A DNA stretch of 64,000 bases, taken from contig OX359247.1 in NCBI GenBank assembly GCA_947179485.1, positions 53,727,131 through 53,791,130 on the forward strand. The letters run 5' to 3'. The notes beneath the pieces are model-generated. The model saw only the letters and a program-made list of their open reading frames with translations, did not search any database and was not told the DNA's origin. This stretch comes from Allacma fusca. Taxonomy: Eukaryota; Arthropoda; Collembola; Symphypleona; Sminthuridae. Each line of letters opens with the position of its first letter. The first letter of the stretch is position 1. A program made the position numbers and the translations under genes. Positions 33,692 to 45,144 of this stretch are shown here, piece after piece.

Positions 33692-34185
33692 GGTACGGGA
33701 ACAGGAACGCATTCAGTTGGACCCGATCACCGGGAACAGGAACAGGAGTGGGAACAGGAACAGGGACTAAACACGTTTTAAGGGATTTTCGAAAATCTTG
33801 AGGACACTGAAATGCTTCTATATGTACGTCCACGTATACTGTATATGTATGTATGTTATAAGGCGTCATCCATTTTTCTTAAAGCATACATGGGTCAGAG
33901 TTCATTTGGTAGGATCGTTAGGAGTCATTACAGTGAAGCGATATGAGTTAATTACGTCGCAGATTATCATTACTCATCCAGTTTTTATTTGTTGCAAGTA
34001 AGTATAACATTAAAAAAATACAGTACAAGTTGAAAACTTACTGTGTATTAAAAGTGAGCCAGCTTAAGGGCGAAGTCATTGAGCAAATCTTGTATTATAA
34101 AATATCTGTTAAAATTTCTAAAGCAGTAACCTGTCATACCGCAATGAATGGTGGTCATGCTTTGTAAACATAGGGAACATGGTTA
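33692..34185. repeat. right part of dispersed repeat split by hAT element 6
   Basis: From 33768 it aligns with 23153-23560 (AAAATCTTGAGGACACTGAAATGCTTC, GTTATAAGG, TGGTCATGCTTTGTAAACAT). The match stops at about 34185, where the two copies diverge. Bases 34186-34675 contain no supported gene. Confidence 0.75.
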
Positions 34186-34675
34186 TGGGAGAAATGCTGT
34201 CTTCGAATGCAAAGTGGGGCTGACAAGAACAAAAACGAATTTCTGGACTTGCACTTGTAGATATTACCTCTGTCTTGCAAGATCTTGAGGTTTGAAAAAT
34301 ATTTGGAAACACTGCGTTTGAAGGAAAGTTCAAGGGTGTTCATACTTATCTTATGTCATCATTTCAAGTCAGAAATTGAGGCAACACAAACACAAAATTA
34401 GTTGTAAGGTTGAAATAAACCAAATCATGTGGTCCTGATGACAACCGTTTGAAACATTGTAGTTAATGTCCTCATATAAACTGCTCACGTTGGCATAAGA
34501 ATGAGGAAAGAAAAAAACTACTTGTTTGTGATACTCTCATGTCCTACCCGAATATATTAAGAATGTTCATGTCCCCTGACCAAAACAACCTTCAATTTTA
34601 TATTAGAATAAACAGTTAATACATACTTCTATGAAGTTGTTTACTGAATTGCAATTTAAGTTCAACATGTTTGTT

Positions 34676-35720
34676 TAAGGCTGTACTCACATAAAGCATG
34701 TTTTGTCCGTACCGTGGTCGGATATATTCCCTCCGGAGACAACCCCTCAGATATAATCCCTCCGTAGATAATCCCTCCACAAATGGAGATAATCCCTCTG
34801 TCTGAAACAACAGAAGTACGTTTCCATGGCATCGCTATGTAGTCAATAAATAAGATCAACGCCGGATTAATATATTTAATTCGATTAAAAACTACAGTGA
34901 TAATCGCAAATAGTAGTAACGGTCAGCAGATTTACGGTCAGTATTACATTTCGGGAGTAATCAAATGGGAAATGAAATCAAAACATTTGCAATTTACAGC
35001 GATTTATTTGTACATAATATATGAAGAACACAAGCATAATTAATGTTAAAGTATTCGTGTAAAAACATTGAAACATAATTGATGAGTCAGTCAATCGTGG
35101 AACTCTCCTGAAGAAAGTCGTGAAGGCAATGCTGAATAGCTTCGAGGAATTCCGAATGGTTTGTGCAAAAAAAAGCAGTGTTTTTGTATTTAATCGGGAG
35201 CATGTGGCTGATTACTACTGACTGACCAGTGTCATTCATTTTGAACTATAGAGCATTGCATTTTACTTACTTAAGCTAGTCAATGTAATTGGCGAAATAG
35301 AAATTCCCGTAGTTTTTTATTACCTTTGTTATGAGTTGGATGCAACGAATCAAGAATCACAGTTGCTATAGCAACTGCAATCGAACAATAAGTTGCAGTG
35401 ACTTGTGCTGTCGTTCAGCCAACCCATGCGACGGAGGGATAATCTCCAACTGCAGGAGGGAATATATCCGGAGGGATTATCACCGGAGGGGAAATGTCGG
35501 AGGGCTTATCTCCATACTCCGTCCGTACACGTAAAATTTTTCTCCGTTACGGAAAGACCTCTCACATAAGTTCAGACCATATATAATTACTCACGGAAGT
35601 GTGAATGTGAGATATCTTTTCGTAAGCGGTTTAAATGTTGTTTCCGTTTAGTTCCTTCCGTGATGCCGACAAAAATATTTACGGTTACGGAAGGAACATG
35701 TTTTATGTGAGTAGACCCTA
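34676..35720. mobile_element. probable hAT-type MITE 7 (no target duplication seen)
   Basis: The ends are imperfect inverted repeats of about 26 bp: TAAGGCTGTACTCACATAAA on the left and TAGGGTCTACTCACATAAAA from the right, both followed by an ACATGTT/GCATGTT word. Inside, clusters of CCCTCCG lie near the left end (34730-34800) and of CGGAGGG near the right (35430-35520), that is in inverted orientation. TTACGGAA words crowd the right subterminal part. Flanking 8-mers do not match, so the insertion may be old or the ends slightly misplaced. Confidence 0.6.
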
Positions 35721-36140
35721 ACTTACATTAAAACTATATGGATAAATACAAAACATTAATTTCATGTATGCACGCACAATTAAATAAATTACCGCTGACG
35801 TTGATCCTTATGGACATTATTCAGCTTGCTCGGAAAATTTCAAGACAAATAATTTTATTCAGATCAATGATAATAACAATATGTAACTACAAATATTTGT
35901 TGAAATCAGCATTACTTCCATAACAAATCAATAACTAAACAGAATGGAAATACGTCATATGTGGGTAATAATGTGCCATACGTGCTTAATTATCACTCTA
36001 TAATATTAAGTATCTACTGAATGAGGAATTATGTGTAGAATTATAATAACAGTGTTTTTTAGGATGTAATTAATAAGTTTTTAAGTATATCTTACATTTA
36101 ATTTATTTAAATGAAAAGAATAACAGTACTGCCCATGAAT

Positions 36141-38363
36141 TTAAGCAACGAATCTAGCGATATACTTTTCCAATTCAGGAATAATGTCCTCCATTGTCGT
36201 ACTTGTTTTCTCTTTTGGATTTTTTGCAAAAGAATTAGTAAGCCAGTTAGGAAGCTTATCCTTGTATTTCAACGATTCTTTGGAAAATCGGGAGTCAATT
36301 AACAAGATGGCGCACCAGTCTTGAGGGTGCCGGATGCTTCTTCCAAGGGCTTGATTCAATGTCTTGAATGCATCGGAACAATACCAATCCCAACCGTTGA
36401 AATCTCCTGTGGAGTCAGTTCTTTCCTTACAATCTTGATAATCTCTTTTTTCTTTCACGGATGGATCCTCCGTTGGAGCAAAGGGGATACCAATTGTGAC
36501 CAAGGCTCTGGCTTGATTATCCCGGAATTCGACTCCATCGGACAGCTTTCCCCGCATAACCGCGAATAAAATAGCCCCTTGGGTAGTTTCAGCCTGAGAT
36601 TTATACTTTTTCAACATTTCGTTTAAAGCATGTTGATCTCTTTGGTCTGATTCAAAAAAAACTTTCTTATGATTCGTGATGGTAGCAAATGAAGGCTCCA
36701 AACTTTTCCTGAGTTCATCGATTCGTCGCTTCGAGGGCAGAAATACAACTATTCCATGCGGAACGAGGAAGCAGATGTCTTTAATAATTTTCCCCAGTTG
36801 GTCGTAATAGTTCTTCTCGTTATCCCGCCAAGAATCAAAAGTTAGGTCCAACAATTCACATTCGCCACGGTCATCGGAATGACGGGCAATGCAGGCAGAA
36901 AAGACTCCGTCCTGAGGAATCACATGATTTGCTGAGAGTTGTATTTCAAATGGAATACCCAATTCCGAGGTCAATGGTGCTATTGGTGAGAGCGTCGCAG
37001 ATGCCACAATGACGGAATGAGCATCATCTGTCGCACATTTAAAGGCCACTGCAGATGTCAAACATATCAGCTTTAGCTCAATGTCTGTTTTGGGTTGATC
37101 TTCTTTCAATCCTTTGGCATCAATGCCATCGTCCTCTCCTGGTCCATCCAATTCTGGTCGTCGTAACAATACTTGATAGTTTGAGTTGAGATTCTCATCC
37201 CAAAGAAAGCGCAGTATCATCAGTGCATTTGATAAATATCTATGGATTTGGACCTTGCTTATCAATTGAACAAGTTTATTTTCTAAAAGTAGTGCCGAAG
37301 AATTTTCCTTCAACCTGGAAACGTCCGTCTGAAGCTCTTGAATCTGGGTTGGTCCCAGACCCACAAGTGTTAAATCCTTTTGCAGGTCTTCAATGGAAAC
37401 AGCTACCTGGAATTCATTGTCTTTAACTAAAGCATCCAATCGTCCCTTGAGGTAACATTGGAATTTCTGACAAGCCTCCGCAAGGTTTCTCACGTGATCT
37501 CTCTCATCCGCCACAAGTTTTGGAGATGTTAGTGCATGTTGGAGTATTGCTGTCAGCTCAGTGACCTTGGTCAATGTGAAAAAATTTTTGGGTGTTGAAG
37601 CAACATCTCGACACAAGTCTTCTACATTGTGACCTTCGTCAAAGACAAGGATGTTGTCCTTCAGGTTGATGTTCATGGCTTGGCGGATCCCCGGATGCAA
37701 TAAATATTTGTAGGTGCAGAAAATGATCTTTGCATTCTTGATGGCAGTGTTGAGCTCATGATATGCACAAGTTTCGTTCTTACTACAGAATTCCTTCAGG
37801 CTTTCAAGATCCCAGGCCTTAATTGGCTGACCATTTAAATGATCTAACCATGCCAAGTCTTCGGGAATGTAATCGCATAAATGTTCATCGGATTCTTCGT
37901 TGTTGCAAGTGTTTTTGACACTGGATAGAATCCCCATTGGTGTTTTAGCATATTGGGTGAGGCGAAGTTGATCAATGATGTGCTTGATATGTGATACTGT
38001 TCGGGTTGCGTAGAAAATCAACCGTGGTTCTCGTTTAGGGCTTTTGGGCGGAGAACATTCCTCCGGGTTTTTTACTTGAGTGGATTGATGCTCTTGATAA
38101 GCCAGTAAAGAGCAGAGTAAGGCAAGCGTTTTGCCTGTTCCAGTTACAGATTCCACGAGCAAATTTCGACCAGGAATAACATGAGAAAGGATTGCATTCA
38201 TCATATCCTGTTGAGATTGGTAAGCTTCATATGGAAACTTCACTTGAACTCCATGGTATTCATAGGTTCTGTCGACATTACCAACAACTGGAAGAACCTC
38301 GTCAGGTTTCATTTCTACCCGAGCTGCACTTTTTCCGTTTGTAAATTGGCCCTCCTGGTCCAT
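36141..38363 (-). CDS. FANCJ/BRIP1-like DEAH-family helicase, short paralogue
   Basis: A continuous 740-residue frame with no introns. The ATG at 38361-38363 has a strong start context (A at -3, G at +4); the frame is open further upstream but has no other ATG. Order of motifs: AYQSQ (48-52), motif I SVTGTGKT (72-79), Ia YATRT, cysteines at 153, 163, 193 and 199, CTYKYLL, motif II DEGH (242-245), SATLSP, RGKLSDGVEF, motif VI QALGRSIRH. Family role: 5'-3' DNA helicase with a 4Fe-4S cluster, acting in replication-fork repair. Human FANCJ has 1,249 residues; the C-terminal partner-binding region is absent here. The DEGH motif and changed cysteine spacing are shared with the broken copy at 11.4-13.6 kb. 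A polyadenylation signal lies at 36102-36107. An intact frame implies function, but catalytic activity is unproven. Confidence 0.88.
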   Translation of the reverse strand: MDQEGQFTNGKSAARVEMKPDEVLPVVGNVDRTYEYHGVQVKFPYEAYQSQQDMMNAILSHVIPGRNLLVESVTGTGKTLALLCSLLAYQEHQSTQVKNPEECSPPKSPKREPRLIFYATRTVSHIKHIIDQLRLTQYAKTPMGILSSVKNTCNNEESDEHLCDYIPEDLAWLDHLNGQPIKAWDLESLKEFCSKNETCAYHELNTAIKNAKIIFCTYKYLLHPGIRQAMNINLKDNILVFDEGHNVEDLCRDVASTPKNFFTLTKVTELTAILQHALTSPKLVADERDHVRNLAEACQKFQCYLKGRLDALVKDNEFQVAVSIEDLQKDLTLVGLGPTQIQELQTDVSRLKENSSALLLENKLVQLISKVQIHRYLSNALMILRFLWDENLNSNYQVLLRRPELDGPGEDDGIDAKGLKEDQPKTDIELKLICLTSAVAFKCATDDAHSVIVASATLSPIAPLTSELGIPFEIQLSANHVIPQDGVFSACIARHSDDRGECELLDLTFDSWRDNEKNYYDQLGKIIKDICFLVPHGIVVFLPSKRRIDELRKSLEPSFATITNHKKVFFESDQRDQHALNEMLKKYKSQAETTQGAILFAVMRGKLSDGVEFRDNQARALVTIGIPFAPTEDPSVKEKRDYQDCKERTDSTGDFNGWDWYCSDAFKTLNQALGRSIRHPQDWCAILLIDSRFSKESLKYKDKLPNWLTNSFAKNPKEKTSTTMEDIIPELEKYIARFVA

Positions 38364-39004
38364 TCTTACTATTGTTCTTGCAGGTTTTGAGCTAGTAGGG
38401 ATAACAATATAATTTTGCAATTCATTTTTTAATATGTTCAAAAGTATTAGATAACACTCAATAATACAATCTAAAACCAAATTAGAATTAATTCATAGGT
38501 GAAACTTGTACGGGCTAAATCTTAGAAAAGGACAAATAATGTGTCCAGTAAACTATACCTACGAGAGACCCTCTCGTATAAAATCATGTACCTATGCATT
38601 GGGTTGTTACATTAGTACTCATTTTATTAAATTAAAACCTAATAAATACATACGAGTCTGTTTCAGACCATCCCTTAAAGGAAAAACTTAAATAAAGTAG
38701 TCAATGAACTAATGCAACAACAAAAGTACAATGCAATGAGTGGCAGTGTGTATAAAGTAAATGTGTAGCATTTATTCTCATTGGCCAGTAAAATTTCTCA
38801 TGGTGAAGGGTCTTCTTCTAGCAAGTAACTAAACTGTGAACCTATTAACCAACACATTTACTGTAACACAGATGTAGTTTGACTTTTAATTTTCTGTCCC
38901 TTCACTTTCTGCTCAACTTCGTGCTACGCATTCAGTAAGCATCAGGCTGTACTTTAGAATGTCAAATAATTATTATAAATATACTAACTATATACACATT
39001 TAGC

Positions 39005-39640
39005 TACAGTGCGCCCTCTGTAATTATTTGAGCAACACTAAAAGGACCCACTCCAAAAATTAGAAAGCTCTTAAAGGGCCATTGTCCATAAATAAGTTAA
39101 ATATTAGTGTCGCTATGCACTACAGAAAGAGTGGCGTCTCTTATTAATTACTGCGAAAGAACACTATGCCTAAATCTGTAAGAACTAATGTCTTTTCCAA
39201 CAAAATTTTTTTCCAGATTTCCACTCCGGTTTGGCTTTTTTATTACCAGTCAAGTGCATCTACGTACAACATACAACGGAGTAATTACACAATACTGTAC
39301 TTGTCGTTTCTAGTGGGATGAAGACTCTCATCTCGAGTTTTCGAGACTAGTGTGAACTTGTTCTCAAGTCCTGCATTCTAACCATGAGTGCAGTTTATAT
39401 AGAACACCATAACCATATTTTGACTTTAGTAGTAAGAAGTATACATGATAGTAGCTTGAATAAAAAATAGTAGTGTTGCTCCATACAGAGGAGGAGTTAA
39501 AAAGAGTTACAATATTGTATGCACAGTTCGTCCGTATGAAGACCGAATGTTTACTGTGTGTGAAGACGGGGAGAGCAAACGAGAAATTCGTATGAGACTG
39601 ACAAAAAGAAGCTACTATATATGACTAAGGTACCATACTC
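39005..39640. mobile_element. possible Tc1/mariner-type remnant
   Basis: Starting at TACAGTGCGCCCTCTGTAAT, a CCTCTGTA..GAGCAACACTA word at 39014-39040 recurs inverted at 39472-39497 (AGTGTTGCTCCATACAGAGG). About 60 bp further on, one plus-strand frame (39562-39620) reads EDGESKREIRMRLTKRS, which resembles the helix-turn-helix start of Tc1/mariner transposases (G.S.REI..RL). The frame is short and no second end was found, so this is a decayed fragment at best. Confidence 0.35.
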
Positions 39641-40264
39641 TATGTATGGATGAAGCACAGTAATATATACTGCGTGATCAACTATTGAAGGTATCAAACC
39701 CAGAAACGAAACCACAGTTTAGTCATCTTAAATTAACCGGTATTAGTTATTTGTATTGAGATCCAAAAGTAATAGTTGTAGTGCCAAGAGAAAATGTGAA
39801 AAAATATAACAAAGTTCTTACATTGTTTGAAGTCGTTGGTGATGCGAGCTTGAGAGGTAGAAGTAGTGCAGGTTCCAGTACAAGTTGCCAAGTCCGACTG
39901 GCCCTTAGCTTGTGCTTGTATCTGTACATATATTTACCGTGCACTCAAATGGAAACATTCCCCTTCCACCCTATTCACTCCAGGGTTGTATTCTCCCCTT
40001 TTTTCTTCTACTTTTATTCGGTATTGTGTACATATGTATGTGTGTATATTTGAAGTGTATTTGTGTAATTTTATTACATAAATAAACGTTTGTGGGGTAA
40101 GCTTGACTTTCTAAACTAATGGTGAGTGCAGGATTGAGTAGCACTGTGTACATGTCATGTGGAATGTTAGAGAATCAAGTTCTTGGCTCTGAAATTCAAG
40201 TGATGTCTCGCGCAATAATATTTGATTTCCCTACTATTATACGGTTTGGGTAAGGTCAATCTAG

Positions 40265-40296
40265 GAAAATTGAAATCAAATTTGATTTCAATTTTC
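40265..40296. repeat. perfect 32-bp palindrome
   Basis: The 16-base left half GAAAATTGAAATCAAA is followed at once by its exact reverse complement TTTGATTTCAATTTTC, without a loop. It stands in otherwise unremarkable AT-rich intergenic DNA. Confidence 0.98.
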
Positions 40297-43200
40297 GGAT
40301 ATTCAAAATTTTGACCCGGAAATTTGAACAAAACCATCAATTTTTAATTTAATGGTATGATAGTATGTGTTATTATATGTTATAACGAGCAAGTAACTGT
40401 GAGAGTAAAATATTGGACCTCGTAGCCAGAAACAACAGGTCTATGGGTGTGTTAATTCCCCTCCCCCACTTTTGTACCAGGTTAAAGTATCCTTGTATTT
40501 AAATACAATGAATATTTCAGCGTAAAGCACTTTTTATCTGACAATATTTTAGTTTTGCATGAATGTTCTTGTAAAATTATATTGACACTTGTCACAGGTT
40601 ATTTGTCACCCAATTAAAATGTTGCATTTTGGCTTTTATGTGCGTAAGTATTCACTATTCCGATTGGTAGACAACTTTTGTTTTGCAGATTTAAAAAAAA
40701 CATCATAGGCCCAATTAAATATTTGCCGTCACAATTGGTCCTACATGAGATGTAAAACCAGGATTGTAGGCTTCACGAATTGACACACTAATTTTCGTAA
40801 TAAATTTCAAATCAATTAGGAATCCGAAATTTGAAGTATAGTTCACGAATCGTTTTAAGGAGTTACAATTAAAATATATTTTTTTCAACCTTGAATCATT
40901 TTTGACTTTGGAATACAATATAATACCCAAATACATAAATCCCTATTAAATTTACTAAAACTATAGAAAGGCAAGAAGCATCATCTCGCTAGCTCAAAAG
41001 TTCTGGATTCAGCCGTAGAGGAAGTGAAGCAAAGGCAAGATTGTTTTGGAAAAACTGCAATGTTTAAAGATTAAACTAGTTTATTCTCATCTAATTTTTT
41101 CTCCATAATTTTTTACACTGCTGTGTGGGAAATTTTACTGGCTTTTAGAAAAGAAATCCTACAGGTCTCAACATTAAGAACTGTGGACATGACCCGTAAG
41201 AATAGATAACAAATTTTGGAAAATTCCTCTTCAGGATAACACTTGGCGCTTGAAAGAGAGTTTCGGATCTCGCAATTTTTTCTAAACCAATAGAGGTCAA
41301 TCCCTAATCTTTACTTTGATGCAGAGTTTTCTGCACCCGAAAAGCCTACAATGAACCGCCCTGGAGAGAAAGAATTTGATAGATTGAGATCATTGGCGCC
41401 AGTACCGTTTCATCCATTTGACCTCCGCGAATATGGAATCGTACTAATTAATTTACCATAAAGTTCAGTCATTTCCGCAAGAAAGACTTCATGAACTTCA
41501 ATCATTAATACACGCCAAACGACGTGTTACTCGTTAATGAGCCCAAAATTACATCTACATACTGACATTTTTTAAAATAACTTTACTCGCACATATAGAT
41601 TAAACTGTAAATTGAGCTGGCGCCAGTCAAAAATTAGGAAACTTGGTTTCTGGGACAAACATATGTATGCCTCTAGAGGTTCTCATGGAGAAATTATTGC
41701 TTTCGAAATTGCTGACGCAGTGCCTGTTTTTGTTTAAGTCATCAACATTTCCAGTTTGAGATTTTCTTACAATTTTGCAACTCGTTATAGTTGAAGTCCA
41801 TACAAATAACGTTATTGTGCTAGGAGATTTTAACGTGAGTTTTCTTTCGCCTCAAAGCCTCGACAAACTTTTCTATGGGTTGAATAACATCTGTTGGGAT
41901 ACGCCAGTATGTATGTAAGTACTGGTTAAAGATATACAAATGATACGTGTAGCCCCAAAAAGTCAACATATGGTGACGAAAATAGTTAGTGTCACAAGTG
42001 TACAATGAAGCCATTGTGTCAAATTTCATGACACTAGGTCAAACAGGTGCAATTTACTGGCTAGACAAATTTGTTAAATGAGGTAAAAAACTCTTGTAGA
42101 GAAGGCTCTAATAAGGAGAGTAATAAACATCACCAAGGTGCCCAAGCGGAACAAAACCAAGGACAGATTTTTAATCAGACATCATTTTTCAGTATAAGAG
42201 TCACCAGATGTAAAATTCCAAAACAAATTTTGAAAAATAAGACTGTGAATGAAATCAAGTCCTTTTGGAATGACGATACCATATGTTAGTTGGCCACACA
42301 CAAATTAAATTTGTTTAAACATGTATCTGCACAGGAAATGATGCTTCCACATATGCAAAGACGGAAATTTACCTGCTTGAAATAGTAAATTATGAGCAGC
42401 AAAAAATTGCACATTGTAATTGCAAAAGCATTTACAAGATATATCACGTCTAATTTGTAAATATTATTGTTCGGTGTATTCCTACGGGTCACCGGTTGAG
42501 ATACTTAATAAAGGAATGATTGGGGAAAGTGAAGTTTTTGGAAAATTTGAGTGCCTCAATCAGCGGATTGATCTAAAAACAATTTGAAAGAAAGAGCGAT
42601 TTTCATGCGGGTGTATCGAAAAGTGGGGACACTGGGAGAGTAATCAGTTGCATGAGTTATTCCAAAGATTTTTAACGTTGGTGGGAAATATTATAGAGTT
42701 ACGGCAGTAAGCAAGTCTTTGTTGAATGAGGGAGCAAATTCGTAACCAAACAAATTTCGAATTGCTGATTTCAGAATCTACTAATTGAGTTTACATAATA
42801 TGTAAAATTTCCAGCGTCCTGGTTCAACTCGATGGGTTATTACGCGAATTTCGCCAAGTCTTCGTCCTACTCGGACTTCCCAATATTTTTTGGTATAGAG
42901 TAAGGCTGAAAACAACTCGCAGAGATTTCAGGGAAGTCACATAATTGGGAAATACCAGCGAGTAGTTGAGCCTCGGCTATAACATGTTAAGCAACAATTT
43001 TGGATTTGTGCTCTTACTTGTTATGGGGGTGTAGTTAGAAGTCAAGTGAATTGCCAATTCATATGTTTATTGTGTGCAAAAATATTACCAGGAGAAGGAG
43101 AAAGAAAGAGGAAGAGTCTGACATAGTAACGATATAATTATTATTTGCGGAGAGAAGTGAGCCAGACTCTTTGATAGTTTGGACAAGGGTTTATATAATA

Positions 43201-45111
43201 CAGACTGTAACATATGGAAGATCCAAATTAAACTTATTTCTTTCAGCATTATTTATATTACTACTCGTTTCAGAGCAAATACAAATCAGATTTATCTTTA
43301 TCCAAGCTTCTCATAAATAGCATTATATTAGCCGGATTGGTTCGTCAGTTATTATAGTTGACAATAAGATTCTCTTTGAGTATATACATAATATGACACA
43401 ATAGGTATGGAAATTGCTATACGTATACTCAGATACTGATAGAAAGTCAGGGAATTAGTTTATGTATAATGTGATAATGAGATACAGAAGCAACAATTTT
43501 ATTACAATAAAACTTATTTGACAAGATGTTTAATGAACATAAGAATATCAATAACTGCTTTCCTATGGGTTTTATGTAAAAATTTCTTTACACCGATTAC
43601 CGATTTTGAGTTGAATATACAAATCAACGTTTTCGTGAAGATTTTTAAATCTTTGGATGCCCCCAGGGTTGATTTAATAATATTTAAACGTAATTATTTC
43701 CACAAATATCTTAACCCTTTCTTGGAGCCTGGTTGACACTAAAACTTTGATATTTTCTGAAATAATTTTCCCCTTCTTATAGCTTCTGGAAGCCAAATAC
43801 TTGTCTAAAGCTATAATAATTTTTTCAGGTCTCAAGGTGTTACCACATTAAATGGAGGATACACTTTTTTGCAACATTTTAATATGGTGCGTCGCATTGA
43901 CGTGTTTGAATTTGTCAGGGGCAATATTATCGTAAATTATTGCAAGGAAATAAATTGGTAATTTTATTACCTACAATTTAAGACCTTTGCGAATGTTCCT
44001 GAGCACATGGGCAAGAAGTTCGTCGCTGTTGAAAATAGAACATACCAGGGGAGGGTATATGTATATTGTACTCACCATATATTTAATTAGGTCAGAAAGG
44101 AATTCTGAAAATAAATGTATTAGAAAAAAATTATAATTTTTAATGCTATTTCAAAATAAAATTTTTAATTCTTTGAAATAAGCTTACTCTTTGTAAATAG
44201 GAGCATACGTAATTCGCCCGTCATATTTACCCCAATGCTTTTCTTGTGGGGTTATATTGATACAATCTGCTTTGTTAATAGAAGGGAAGCAAATTAAACA
44301 ATGGGTAAATACTTCGACTGTTTTCCTTGTTGGAATATATGTAAGCAGTCATTAACATCCGCTTGAAATGGATTTGCAACTTACGCTAGAACATTTATCC
44401 TAAGTAGTTCCAGACATAATGCTGTTACGAAATAGACCATAATTTTTGATATTACAACTTGATTTTACTTTCCATCCTACGTATCGTGATAGATGTCACC
44501 CCATTTAACCCTACGCTTAAGCAATTAGCAAAGTACTTACTAGAGATGGAACAAAAATATTTTGCAGGATGGTGCTTGGAAACAAAAATTATTTCATAGC
44601 TTAATTTTAGGCCAAAATTGAAAGTGTCACTTTTAGAACACTTTGGATAAGTGTGAACTGTATGCAAATTATCAACAACATAATATCCAGCCGATCTTTA
44701 TGCTGTGGATTGACATGCAGCGTCAAGATATACAGTTTATTCATACTTACACATTTTCAGTCTCTCCAATAATTACAAAAATCCGTGCACTGCACTGATT
44801 TGGGCAAACTTTGTTTGCATGTGCAGGAAAGTGAAACTTATATTTAAAGATTTTTAGTAGGGTAGGGAAATATAGTTTGATTGTTAACTGTAAAGGACGC
44901 ACGACCATACGTCAATCCGTTGGAAAGGTATAGCAAATGCAAGATTTTTTGATAATTGTATCAAGAAATAATTTTCAGAGGTCAAACGGTTGACCCTGGG
45001 TCAGGGAAAATATCAAAAGGCACATCTAGAATGTATGTTCGATTTTTTGGGACAAGTCCCATGTCCGTATGTCATTCCGTTGTTGAGTTGTGCGATTTAC
45101 AAGATTTTGTA

Positions 45112-45144
45112 GACGGACGGACGGACGGATGGACGGACGGACGG
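45112..45144. repeat. GGAC microsatellite
   Basis: Eight GGAC-type tetramers with one GGAT interruption. Just upstream, CCGTATGTCATTCCG-like sequence belongs to the same GC-richer block. Confidence 0.95.

Noticed and set aside
22890-34180. Spaced repeats considered as CRISPR arrays
   Set aside because: The sequence is eukaryotic; units are head-to-tail minisatellites without unique spacers, and no cas-like genes are present.
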